64,000 nucleotides of DNA from Achromobacter sp. MFA1 R4 (GCF_900156745.1 NZ_LT707065.1:3658001-3722000), one strand, 5' to 3'; counted from the stretch's first letter, positions 1 through 6,842 are shown. A program made the numbers and translations. Notes: generated from the sequence alone by a model not told the origin.

Positions 1-859
1 CGCCGGCCACGGACGGCGCGCCCATCACCAGCAGGGCGCCGATTTCCGCAGGGTTGGCGAGCGTGTGCGTTTCTTTGCCGGCCACCGCGGCAAACGCCGG
101 CACCTGCGCCAGCCCCGCGGGGACCTGCAGGCCGCGCGTGTCGACCTCGTCGCCCACCGACGGGAAGGCCTTGACCGCCACTCGCTTGCCGCCGCGCTCC
201 ATCGCCACGCCCAGGCGCCAGGCGCTGTCAAAGGCCTGCTGGTCCAGCTTGCGGCCGGCGACCATGAGCACGGGCCGGGCGGGCAGCGAGCCCCACGCAT
301 CGTCCAGGCTGTTGATTGCCGACGCGTCATAGCGGTAGCTCAGCCGCGTCTGCGGCGAGATCCTCAGCGCATTGCCCGTGGCGCGGTTGCTTTCACATTG
401 GCGCCGCGCGATGTCGGATTGCCAGTCCACGCCCACGCGCAGAAAACCCGACTCGCGGATACGGGGGTCGACGTGCAAGGCGCGGCTGGCCGACCCGTCG
501 CCATCCGCGATCCGCTGCGCAACCTGCGGCACGCCGTCGACCCACAGCACCATGCTGGTCCGGCCCGGTTCGCCCTTGGTGTAGCGCGCATCGAAATCCA
601 GCGTGGCGTCCGTGATCGGCACGCCGCGCGGCACCGGCAGATAGAACTCCTGGCGCGCATCGCTGTTGCTCAGCACGACGGGCTCGGTGATGCCCAGGTC
701 TTCCAGCGTGGCGCTGCGCGTCACCAGGACGTCACGTTGCAGGCTGCGCAGCGCGTCGCCCGCGGGACTGGCAAGCGCGCCCAGCGGCGCCAGCAGTCCG
801 GCCGCAATCAGGGCGCGGCACAGCTCACGGACATCGGTGGCTCGTAAGGAAAGGGGCAT
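1..859 (-). CDS. BcsB-like exported polysaccharide-synthase subunit, C-terminus outside window
   Basis: The frame starts at the ATG at 859 and runs open for 286 codons to the window edge, so the C-terminal part is missing. Residues 1-31 look like a signal peptide ending ALA-SP. The mature part resembles the BcsB family (periplasmic partner of cellulose-type synthases): an FYLPVPRGVP segment, a beta-rich stretch with the 'VLWVDGVPQ' type of carbohydrate-binding strand, and a conserved Cys followed by an 'ISPQTRLSYRYD' segment. It begins 36 bp after wecB on the same strand, so the two probably share a transcript and take part in surface polysaccharide production. Family assignment is by recognition of motifs only; it could be an EPS-specific relative rather than true cellulose BcsB. 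Confidence 0.6.
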   Translation of the reverse strand, partial: MPLSLRATDVRELCRALIAAGLLAPLGALASPAGDALRSLQRDVLVTRSATLEDLGITEPVVLSNSDARQEFYLPVPRGVPITDATLDFDARYTKGEPGRTSMVLWVDGVPQVAQRIADGDGSASRALHVDPRIRESGFLRVGVDWQSDIARRQCESNRATGNALRISPQTRLSYRYDASAINSLDDAWGSLPARPVLMVAGRKLDQQAFDSAWRLGVAMERGGKRVAVKAFPSVGDEVDTRGLQVPAGLAQVPAFAAVAGKETHTLANPAEIGALLVMGAPSVAG

Positions 860-895
860 GAAGGCTCCAGGCAGGAAAGGCATCGCGGCAGGGGT

Positions 896-2047
896 TCAGA
901 CGGGAGAGGCGGCGTAGGGATCGAATTCCGCCACGGGGCGCGCGCAGAGCGCATCCACGATGCGCTGGCTGGCCTTGCCGTCGCCATACGGATTGATCCG
1001 GCGCGAAAAGGCGCCGTGCAGCGCGGGGTCATCGAGCAACCGGCCCACTTCGCCGACGATGCGGCGCACATCGGTGCCCACCAGCGCCACCGTGCCGGCC
1101 CGCACCGCTTCCGGCCGCTCCGTGACGTCGCGCATCACCAGCACCGGCTTGCCCAGGTAGGGCGCCTCTTCCTGCACGCCGCCGGAATCGGTGAGGATCA
1201 GATGAGACCGCCGCATGAACCAGACGAAGTCGAGGTAATCCAGGGGCTCGATCAGGTGCACGTTCGGCCGTCCGGACAACTCGCTCATCACCACGCCACG
1301 GACCTGGGGGTTCAAATGGACCGGGTAGACGATCTGCAGGTCCGGCCGCCGCGCCAGTTCGGCCAGCGCCGCGCAGATGTTGCGAAACCCCTCGCCGAAG
1401 CTCTCGCGCCGGTGGCCCGTCACCAGCAGCAGCCGCCGGTTCGGGTCTAGCCAGGCGTACCGGGTCCGCAGCGCATGGTCCAGCGCGCCGCCGGCGGTCA
1501 GCTTGGCGCAGGTCATCGCCAGCGCGTCGATCACCGTATTGCCGGTCACCGTGATGCTCCCGGCCAGGTTCTCGCGCAGCAGATTGCCGCGCGATTCCGT
1601 GGTCGGCGCGAAGAGCAGATTGCCTACCGCATCGACCACGCGGCGGTTCATTTCCTCGGGGAAGGGCATCGCCAGATTGCCCGTGCGCAGTCCCGCCTCC
1701 ACGTGCCCGATGCGCACGCGCCGGTGGAACGACGCCAGCGCGCAGGCCGATGCCGTGCTCGTGTCGCCATGCACCAGCACGCAATCGGGCTTCTCCGCTT
1801 CCAGCACGCCGTCGACGCGGCTGATCAGGCGGGCATACAAACCGTTCAGCGACTGGTTGGGCACCATGATGTCCAGGTCGTGCTGCGCCTTCACGTCAAA
1901 CAGCGTCAGCACCTGGTCCAGCATCTCCCGATGTTGTCCGGTCACGCAGACCACGCTATGGATCGTCGGCTCGCGCTGCAGCGCCGTAACCAGCGGCGCC
2001 ATCTTGATGGCCTCCGGGCGCGTGCCAAATATCGACAGGACTTTCAT
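896..2047 (-). CDS. wecB: UDP-N-acetylglucosamine 2-epimerase (non-hydrolysing)
   Basis: This 383-residue cytosolic enzyme interconverts UDP-GlcNAc and UDP-ManNAc, supplying ManNAc-type sugars for surface polysaccharide. The start chosen (MKVLSIFGTRPEAIKMAPL) matches the family N-terminus exactly and has GGAGG about 10 bases upstream; a longer in-frame extension to 2212 has no family similarity. Visible family motifs are GTRPEAIKMAP, HGDTSTA, GHVEAGLRTGN and the C-terminal TDSGGVQEEAPYLGKP segment that binds the nucleotide sugar. Length is normal. The BcsB-like gene follows at 36 bp spacing, so the pair looks like the visible end of an exopolysaccharide operon. Confidence 0.95.
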   Translation of the reverse strand: MKVLSIFGTRPEAIKMAPLVTALQREPTIHSVVCVTGQHREMLDQVLTLFDVKAQHDLDIMVPNQSLNGLYARLISRVDGVLEAEKPDCVLVHGDTSTASACALASFHRRVRIGHVEAGLRTGNLAMPFPEEMNRRVVDAVGNLLFAPTTESRGNLLRENLAGSITVTGNTVIDALAMTCAKLTAGGALDHALRTRYAWLDPNRRLLLVTGHRRESFGEGFRNICAALAELARRPDLQIVYPVHLNPQVRGVVMSELSGRPNVHLIEPLDYLDFVWFMRRSHLILTDSGGVQEEAPYLGKPVLVMRDVTERPEAVRAGTVALVGTDVRRIVGEVGRLLDDPALHGAFSRRINPYGDGKASQRIVDALCARPVAEFDPYAASPV

Positions 2048-2518
2048 AGCGCGAACGGGCCTCCAGCGCCGGTGGCATTTTTGGCGTTCATTGTGTCTTG
2101 AAAGCATTCGTAATATGTGTCTGATTATGTCGAACCATTCCATGGACTGGTCCGTCTCCCTGACCCAGGCCGATTCTTCGACTCCCAATGCCCATGCGGG
2201 TTTGGCGGCCAAATTCGGGGTCCGATCAGCGGCGCGGCGTTACCGCGAGGAGGGCTGATGGCGTGAAACAACCTATTTCAGTTGCATCGGGTCGGGGCTT
2301 AGGCCGCAATGGGCCTTCCCCGGTCGCGTTGCGTATCCTGGCCGACGCGGGCCGGTGAAATACTGATACAGACGACGGCCGGTCCGGCCGGGCCATTTGT
2401 GGTCGACGCGCCACAGGGACGGGGCGCCCGCAGGGCACCCGATTGCGAGTAAGGTTAAGGGTAGCGGCCTAGAATGCCCGGCACCCCGGCCCGTGCCGCC
2501 AGCAGGAACCCGAACACC
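2048..2518. other. Intergenic region between divergent wecB and a lipoprotein gene
   Basis: This stretch of about 470 bases separates the wecB start from the lipoprotein start. It holds the wecB ribosome-binding site and a TAGAAT hexamer at 2470-2475 that could be a -10 for the lipoprotein gene, without a convincing -35. No gene, RNA or repeat could be supported in the rest. Confidence 0.5.
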
Positions 2519-2767
2519 ATGAAGACTCCCCACGTAGCGCTGCGGCTGGTCCTCGCCATCGCGGCATTCGCCTCGATCGCCGCCTGCGCCGACACGCAGC
2601 CCCAGCGAACCGACCTGGACTACCGCAGCCGTCCCCTGGACTCGCCCCCGTCCGCCACCAACCCCAATCCCTCCGGCCAGCGCCTGACCATCCAGTCCGG
2701 AGAGGGCGAACGGCTGAACCTGCCGTGGTTCATCGAAGGCGCACAGGATTGGGTCAACCGGCAATGA
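2519..2767 (+). CDS. Small predicted lipoprotein, unknown function
   Basis: The protein has 82 residues from the ATG at 2519. Residues 1-19 form a lipoprotein signal (MKTPHVALRLVLAIAAF then SIAAC); the Cys would be lipidated and the mature chain of about 62 residues anchored in the outer membrane. The mature part is Pro/Asn/Ser-rich, then ends in a more conserved-looking 'LNLPWFIEGAQDWVNRQ'. An upstream in-frame ATG at 2474 would place extra residues before the signal and is less likely. The gene stands alone, with an AGGA element before the start and a hairpin terminator 30 bp after the stop. I do not recognise the family. Confidence 0.7.
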   Translation: MKTPHVALRLVLAIAAFASIAACADTQPQRTDLDYRSRPLDSPPSATNPNPSGQRLTIQSGEGERLNLPWFIEGAQDWVNRQ

Positions 2768-2793
2768 CTGCGGGGCTACGGCCCGCCGGGACG

Positions 2794-2831
2794 AAAAAAA
2801 TCCTCAAGGATCGGCATCCTTGAGGATTTTT
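2794..2831 (-). terminator. Bidirectional terminator, probably the ancestral ssrA terminator
   Basis: A 12-bp perfect stem (2800-2811 with 2816-2827, loop CGGC) has seven U on the minus transcript and five T on the plus side. It terminates the lipoprotein gene on the plus strand. On the minus strand it sits just beyond the left att repeat, which is where the terminator of ssrA would have stood before the island entered. Confidence 0.85.
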
Positions 2832-2835
2832 GGTT

Positions 2836-3195
2836 TCAGCTGACGTTGCTGAACGGAATTTGGTGGAGCCGGGGGGAATTGAACCCCCGGGCTAGCCAGT
2901 GTTTATGCGGGTCTTGGGGATGATGTTGACCAAATTCTGACCATTTGAGGCGCCACAGAGCTTCTGCCTTGGACCTTGCGTCGGGGGCGGCGTCCGGCAT
3001 CCAGCGGCCATAGACCCGCCGAATCATGCCCCAGTCCGCGTGCCCCATCTGATTGGCAACCCACATGAGATGCTCTCCGGCGGACAGCATCATTGAGACG
3101 TATGTATGCCGGGTCTAATGTGGAACCCTGTAACGCACCTTGGCGCGCTTCAGGGCCGGCTGCCACAGAGTCTTGCGGATTGGCTGATCGCCTTT
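2836..3195 (-). pseudogene. Tyrosine integrase remnant (C-terminal catalytic part)
   Basis: Reading the minus strand gives a phage-type integrase C-terminus: GDQPIRKTLWQPALKRAKV, then TRHTYVSMMLSAGEHLMW, VANQMGHADWGMIRRVYGRW. The Arg of RHT, the His of GH and the Tyr of VYGRW correspond to catalytic residues of the family. An in-frame TAG at 3115-3117 replaces what is normally a Gln codon (CAG) just before TRHT, so the fragment cannot be read through. The N-terminal two thirds are missing; the fragment is joined at about 3195 to an unrelated SRAP gene. The 3' end runs into the left att repeat, the normal place for an ssrA-targeting integrase. This is the gene that would have mobilised the island. 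Confidence 0.88.
2858..2889 (-). repeat. Left att repeat: duplicated 3' end of ssrA
   Basis: This 32-bp segment is identical to 6441-6472. Read on the minus strand it is the tmRNA T-arm/acceptor end through CCA. The copy has no tmRNA body next to it, so it is the site-duplication product of integrase-mediated insertion and not a functional RNA. Confidence 0.93.
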
Positions 3196-3546
3196 CCGCC
3201 GCAGATCGGGTTCAAAGATCGCATCAGCAGGGATGATCGAGTGCTGCGCCCGGTGCCAGGCGTTCCGGAAGGAAGGCGTTGGCGACCCGGTCGTCGCGAG
3301 CATTGAAGGTGGACAGCTTCTCTGCGCCGGGGAGCGCGTCCGGCCGAGTGGATCCAGAGACCAGGCCCCAGCGGCCTGTGATGGCCTCCAGGCTCGGCAC
3401 CGCCTCGTCGCCGGCATCATGCTCCGGAGTCCGGGGGACGAAGATCCCTTGATACCGCGGCCACATGTCGTACTTACCCAGGATGCCGGGCCGGGTCACG
3501 CCGAACTTCTTCAGCAGCAGCTCAGCGTCTGGTAGTGGCTGCACAC
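3195..3546 (-). pseudogene. SRAP (YedK/HMCES-like) gene remnant, frameshifted and truncated
   Basis: SRAP proteins covalently cap abasic sites in single-stranded DNA through Cys2. A GTG start at 3546 is followed by a codon for Cys (V/M-C-S-H-Y-Q), the family N-terminus. The frame then breaks, and the next frame reads ELLLKKFGVTRPG, 'TGRWGLVSG' and 'STFNARDD', which match SRAP motifs. Around 3275 it breaks again and continues in a third frame as PSFRNAWHRAQ and IIPADAIFEPD, also family motifs. At about 3195 the SRAP similarity stops and integrase sequence begins. Two frameshifts plus a deletion fusion make this a clear pseudogene. Confidence 0.78.
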
Positions 3547-3569
3547 GTTTCGCTCTGCGATGGGCTGCT

Positions 3570-4532
3570 TTAAGCCCTCTGTTGAAAGTCTCTCAAAGAA
3601 CCGACCAACTTGCCCATGCCGACTTGAATCGCCTGAAGGGTGGAGGTGTGTGTGAGCGGCGGAGGGGCAACCGAAATCGGATCGGAGTGCAATGAACAGT
3701 AGCTGGTCACAGCATCTTCTATATCTTCCAGGGCGGCCTCCATCGTATCGTAAACCTGTTGGGCAACGTGCTCGCTCATCGTTGCTTTAAGGAGCACCAG
3801 GGATGATCTCAAACCCTCTACCTTTGCTGCGAATTCCTGACCGAACGAATCCGCTTCGGTCGATGGCTCTTCCAATGTGGCCTCCCCCGGTAGCTGCTGC
3901 ACCACTTCCGCCATGTACTGAATGATTGGCTCCACGATACGTGGATAGGTGACCTGCCGCATCCAGAACTCGTCGTGGATGGATTGTTTACGGGTGCGGG
4001 AGGTCATAAACCACGTGAACCAAAACCCGATGAGAGATGCGATCAGAGCCAGGATGGCGACAACCTGCTTCTCAAAAAATGATTCCGCAGGCACCATCTC
4101 CACCTTGAGAGGGGTGGCTCGGCCCAGGTCTCCGAGAGTAACGTCAGGCGATGGTAGCGCGTTGCTGGCGAACGTTTCTTTGGCGAGCGAGTTGGCCGGG
4201 TCAGTTGTGTTCTCGTGGGGGGCGGAGCCGCCCACGGCGCCGCCTTTGGGAGTAGGCGGCGGCACGGAGACCGGCTTTGGATTTGACGTCTCCTTTTCGC
4301 CCGGGGCGAGCCCGGAAGGTCGAACCACCACGTCTGCCGCGGCGGGTCGTGCAGCGGAAGGGGCTTGCTCCTTCCCTGCGGGCTGTTCCGCACTTTTCGA
4401 ACCGGGCGGCACGTGCCCCGGGGTCGAAGAATTCGGGGCCGTCGCAACGTCCTTAGATGGGCTCGGATTTGCGTTCGCGATCCGCGCGCCAAGGGCCCCT
4501 GAAGCGGTAGCGAGGAGCACTATGCAATACAT
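3570..4532 (-). CDS. Bitopic membrane protein of the island cassette, unknown function
   Basis: From the ATG at 4532 the protein has 320 residues. Residues 1-22 are a signal-like hydrophobic segment (MYCIVLLATASGALG...NAN). Residues about 23-150 are a Pro/Ala/Ser/Lys-rich low-complexity stretch that would lie in the periplasm. One strong transmembrane helix follows at about 157-177 (VVAILALIASLIGFWFTWF), then a positively charged SRTRKQS and a cytoplasmic helical domain (178-320) starting DEFWMRQVTYPRIVEP. It is the last gene of the ATPase-DUF4325-membrane cassette. The start is uncertain: a 28-base inverted repeat lies directly before it, no Shine-Dalgarno sequence is visible, and the frame stays open to 4664. 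I know no named family for it; a membrane sensor or effector for the cassette is inference. Confidence 0.65.
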   Translation of the reverse strand: MYCIVLLATASGALGARIANANPSPSKDVATAPNSSTPGHVPPGSKSAEQPAGKEQAPSAARPAAADVVVRPSGLAPGEKETSNPKPVSVPPPTPKGGAVGGSAPHENTTDPANSLAKETFASNALPSPDVTLGDLGRATPLKVEMVPAESFFEKQVVAILALIASLIGFWFTWFMTSRTRKQSIHDEFWMRQVTYPRIVEPIIQYMAEVVQQLPGEATLEEPSTEADSFGQEFAAKVEGLRSSLVLLKATMSEHVAQQVYDTMEAALEDIEDAVTSYCSLHSDPISVAPPPLTHTSTLQAIQVGMGKLVGSLRDFQQRA

Positions 4533-4533
4533 G

Positions 4534-4561
4534 ATTGCGGCCGCTCGTGAGCGGCCGCAAT
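4534..4561. repeat. Perfect 13-bp-arm inverted repeat before the membrane-protein gene
   Basis: The two 13-bp arms (4534-4546 and 4549-4561, each containing GCGGCCGC) flank a 2-base centre. The repeat falls in the 52-bp gap between the DUF4325 gene and the membrane-protein gene and ends one base from the chosen start codon. There is no U-run on either side, so it is not a canonical terminator. In the mRNA it would occlude the start region of the downstream gene. Confidence 0.75.
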
Positions 4562-4584
4562 GGTGCTGAAACGCAATGTGGGCG

Positions 4585-4911
4585 CTAGCCAAACAGCGCC
4601 TTTCGTTGCAACGCGCGGACAACAAAGGAGTCCATGCGTTTGAGGATAGTTGGCTGCGCGGCAAAGCGGAACTTGCGATAGAAACGCTCCCGAGACCCGG
4701 CGGTCACAATGCTCGGACCAAACAAGCCTAGAAAGAAGGAACTCGTGACGCTGTACGCGTTTCGCGGGACGACCACATCCACCAGCAAACTGGCGTCAGC
4801 ATCCGCGTTGTCGAGTTGGACTTGCTTGCGAATCGTCTCACCGCGCTCACGGCCGGAGTACACCGGACCTTCGAAGTTCGCTAAGTCAATCTTCATCACT
4901 TTCTGTTCCAT
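4585..4911 (-). CDS. STAS-like DUF4325 protein of the island cassette
   Basis: This is a 108-residue cytosolic protein. It shows the DUF4325 pattern: an N-terminal 'FEGPVYSGRERGETIRKQ' (about 13-30), then a hydrophobic strand 'SLLVDVVVP' and a helix-rich 'SVTSSFFLGLFGPS'. DUF4325 domains are STAS-like and are often found with GHKL ATPases, by analogy to anti-anti-sigma factors acting with anti-sigma kinases. Its start lies 26 bp inside the 3' end of the ATPase gene, indicating translational coupling. A second Met at residue 6 could be the true start, still overlapping. Function is not established; a switch partner of the neighbouring ATPase is the natural inference. Confidence 0.7.
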   Translation of the reverse strand: MEQKVMKIDLANFEGPVYSGRERGETIRKQVQLDNADADASLLVDVVVPRNAYSVTSSFFLGLFGPSIVTAGSRERFYRKFRFAAQPTILKRMDSFVVRALQRKALFG

Positions 4912-6253
4912 TCTCGCTCTCCCCGACCAAGGTTGCAGAGGTTAGGGGAAACCTGATGCTGATGATTGTACCCGGGAAATGTAACTTACCCAGCGGCCGC
5001 ACAAACGTGGGGTCGGGCCGTTCGTTCAAGTCATTAGTCGCATTGAACGCAATCTTCCTACGTCCGCCAGGCTCGTCAGACGCCAATTTGTGAGTGCCGT
5101 CAAACCTAATATAGGTGCTTCCCGACAGAATTGCCATCTCCGCCGCGCAGTTTTTTGCGTTAGTGCATTCTTCGTACACTCTTTGAAAAAATTGGATCAG
5201 ATCGACCGTACCTTGGCCGCGGGTATCCTCCACCGTCCTGTTCTTAGAGCTGACATCAGGCTGGAGCGCCACGACCGTGGTCAAGTCTTGCTCACGCCAG
5301 TCAGGGCTAAATAAACGCTTTCCGCTGTGCATTTCGACGTAGGGGCCGATTTGGTCCCATGTGTAACATGGCTTGGGCAGTTGCAAGAGGGATTCCGCAA
5401 TTGATCGACCAAAGTTAAAGATCGCGATCTCGCACCATGGGGTGGGGGCACTTTGATCCAAATAGCCCTGCAATGTCCAGTCGACGAAGCCGGGGTGTTC
5501 CTCCGCATTGTTGAGGATCTCCGTGATGTACTCAGTGAGGCTGTTCAAACCGTCTGGAGTGAGTTCGTGTTTCGTGGTGTTGAGGCACTTGTTGATGTGA
5601 TCCACAAACCTGCGAGCGGTGGAGTCGACCTTGCCGGCACCTGTCCCTTTTTTTTTGGGGGAGTAGTGCTTTTGCCGAGAGTCAAAGACTTCGAGCTGGC
5701 TGGCTTCGGCTTCGCTGGGCGCTTCGTGTTCGACTCCGAGGTGTTTGATGATGCCTATCGCGCGAATAAACCGCTGAACACTCGCCTCATTGGGGAGATA
5801 GCCATTGAACCGCAGTCTCGCTCGACTGCGTTTAATCTTGAACTGAGCCTCAAATTCGGATGCCACAATGTCCAACAGCGCGTTGGCCGCCAGGTCGTAC
5901 TTTCGCAGTTGCTGGTGGTGGAACGTAATCGTTCGTATCGACTTTCCCTCGTGCAGTGCCCTTGCGAACGAGCAAGCCAGCACTATGGCGTCCTCGGGGG
6001 CGTCCAGTATGGACAGCACGGGTGGCACTTTGACGGTTATTTTTCGTTTTTGAGCCGCCAGGCTTCTGAAGGCGTGTCGAGCAAGCAGGCCGATGACCTT
6101 CGACCTAGGTCCGAACAGGTCGCGCCGCTCGCCGCTTTCCGTGCTCAGCCCACGCCGACGGCGTTGCGCCGCAATACGCTTTCTTTTTTGAAGGTCCAGC
6201 GCGGGCCGGCGGCGTAGAGCCATTAAGGCCTGTTCGAGCGGAATTCTTTTCAT
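4886..6253 (-). CDS. GHKL-type ATPase with N-terminal STAS-like region, island cassette
   Basis: From the ATG at 6253 the protein has 455 residues. Residues 1-50 are very basic. Residues about 75-172 look like a STAS-like alpha/beta domain that ends 'GYLPNEASVQRFIRAIG', a pattern seen before the ATPase domain in related proteins. The GHKL ATPase follows: N-box EILNNAEEH (245-253), a degenerate G1 box FNFGRSI (279-285, Asn where Asp-Gly-Gly is usual), G2 RGQGTVDLI (345-353) and a final FPGTIISIRFPL (427-438). The tail is acidic. An alternative ATG at 6295 would add 14 residues; the frame also extends into the ssrA terminator, which cannot be coding. A run of nine A in the coding strand (5648-5656) interrupts a Lys-Lys-Lys segment and could slip. 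The gene heads the cassette. Substrate and role are unknown. Confidence 0.72.
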   Translation of the reverse strand: MKRIPLEQALMALRRRPALDLQKRKRIAAQRRRRGLSTESGERRDLFGPRSKVIGLLARHAFRSLAAQKRKITVKVPPVLSILDAPEDAIVLACSFARALHEGKSIRTITFHHQQLRKYDLAANALLDIVASEFEAQFKIKRSRARLRFNGYLPNEASVQRFIRAIGIIKHLGVEHEAPSEAEASQLEVFDSRQKHYSPKKKGTGAGKVDSTARRFVDHINKCLNTTKHELTPDGLNSLTEYITEILNNAEEHPGFVDWTLQGYLDQSAPTPWCEIAIFNFGRSIAESLLQLPKPCYTWDQIGPYVEMHSGKRLFSPDWREQDLTTVVALQPDVSSKNRTVEDTRGQGTVDLIQFFQRVYEECTNAKNCAAEMAILSGSTYIRFDGTHKLASDEPGGRRKIAFNATNDLNERPDPTFVRPLGKLHFPGTIISIRFPLTSATLVGESENGTESDED

Positions 6254-6289
6254 AGTAGAAGAGCGACGAACCAAGAATCCCTTATTGTT

Positions 6290-6307
6290 ACACATATTGG
6301 AATGTGT
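6290..6307 (-). promoter_or_regulatory. Dyad upstream of the island cassette, possible operator
   Basis: The arms ACACAT and ATGTGT are separated by six bases, 37 bp upstream of the chosen start of the ATPase gene and between it and the ssrA terminator. The location fits an operator for the cassette promoter. No -35/-10 pair is clear enough to place a start site. Confidence 0.35.
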
Positions 6308-6383
6308 TTCCGAGCGGTCCGATTGCGCAATTGAGCGCGGAGACTCGTATTTAAATGCTGACCACTCAGCCCAAAACAGCCCC

Positions 6384-6411
6384 AAAAAAAAAGCCAACTT
6401 TTAAAGTTGGC
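6384..6411 (-). terminator. Terminator following ssrA, carried by the island
   Basis: Nine-base arms (6393-6401 and 6403-6411) form a short tight hairpin followed on the minus transcript by nine U (A-run 6384-6392). It lies 32 bp after the tmRNA 3' end, on the island side of the att repeat, so the island supplies a replacement terminator. It insulates the cassette from ssrA transcription. Confidence 0.85.
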
Positions 6412-6440
6412 CTTTCCTAAGTGCTTGATATTGCTAGAGT

Positions 6441-6472
6441 ATTTGGTGGAGCCGGGGGGAATTGAACCCCCG
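6441..6472 (-). repeat. Right att repeat: 3' end of the functional ssrA gene
   Basis: This 32-bp segment is identical to 2858-2889. Here it is contiguous with the tmRNA body, so the insertion restored a complete 3' end of ssrA. The repeat covers the T-arm, acceptor strand and CCA. Confidence 0.93.
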
Positions 6473-6832
6473 TCCGCAAGCCCTCCGCAACCAGTTCTAC
6501 ATGCGTAGTCGATTTATTTGGTTTTAACTTTGGACTTAGCCAACCGACAGGCCGGACCAAAGCGATTCACGTAATTTAAATCTGAGCCGTGTGACCCCAG
6601 CGCAGACCGATTCCTTGTGAATGTCGCTGCTGCGGTTCGAGGGTTACCCCCCTAGGAAGTTGCCTTCCTCCGCCTGACCCAAGGACAGATCAGTGCAGCG
6701 GCTCACCGCTTAAGCGGCGAGAGCGAAACGCTCGTCGTTGGCGTTTGTAGTGTTCCAGTGGTTTAACGAGCGTACTGGTGCTCGGCATGCCCTGAGTTGT
6801 TTCGCGACCCACGTCGAATCCGGATCGGCCCC
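6444..6832 (-). ncRNA. ssrA: tmRNA (trans-translation RNA)
   Basis: This 389-nt RNA rescues stalled ribosomes with SmpB and tags the unfinished protein for proteolysis. The 5' end reads GGGGCCGATCCGGATTCGAC, the standard tmRNA start. The 3' end is a T-arm (GGTTCAATTCC) followed by the acceptor strand and an encoded CCA. The resume codon GCC begins the tag ANDERFALAA, with the stop TAA at 6710-6712 (tag reading frame 6742 down to 6710). This tag is typical of the Bordetella/Achromobacter group. The gene is intact despite the island at its 3' end, because the att repeat rebuilds that end exactly. Confidence 0.97.
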
Positions 6833-6842
6833 AAGAAATTCT

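Larger units (their letters stand above)
2858..6472. mobile_element. Genomic island integrated in the 3' end of ssrA (tmRNA)
   Basis: A 3.6-kb insert is bounded by two exact 32-bp direct repeats of the tmRNA 3' end. Next to the left repeat lies a tyrosine integrase remnant, as expected for elements that use ssrA as attB. The contents, all on the minus strand, are a three-gene cassette (ATPase, DUF4325 protein, membrane protein), an SRAP pseudogene and the integrase pseudogene. Codon use and composition are visibly more AT-rich than in the flanks, including homopolymer runs that are rare elsewhere in the window. The integrase carries a stop codon and is truncated, so the island is probably fixed unless it is mobilised from outside. 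Confidence 0.9.

Noticed and set aside
65..847. 260-codon plus-strand frame at the left edge
   Set aside because: The minus strand reads a signal peptide and BcsB-like motifs; the plus frame is the Arg/His-rich shadow of it.
2858..2889. A tRNA gene fragment or second tmRNA
   Set aside because: It is an exact copy of the ssrA 3' end with no anticodon arm or tmRNA body; it is an att duplication.
5453..6217. 254-codon plus-strand frame inside the island
   Set aside because: It is antisense to the ATPase gene, whose N-box and G-boxes show which strand is coding.
6254..6397. N-terminal extension of the ATPase reading frame
   Set aside because: It runs through the terminator hairpin and U-tract after ssrA, which cannot be coding and transcribed as a start region.
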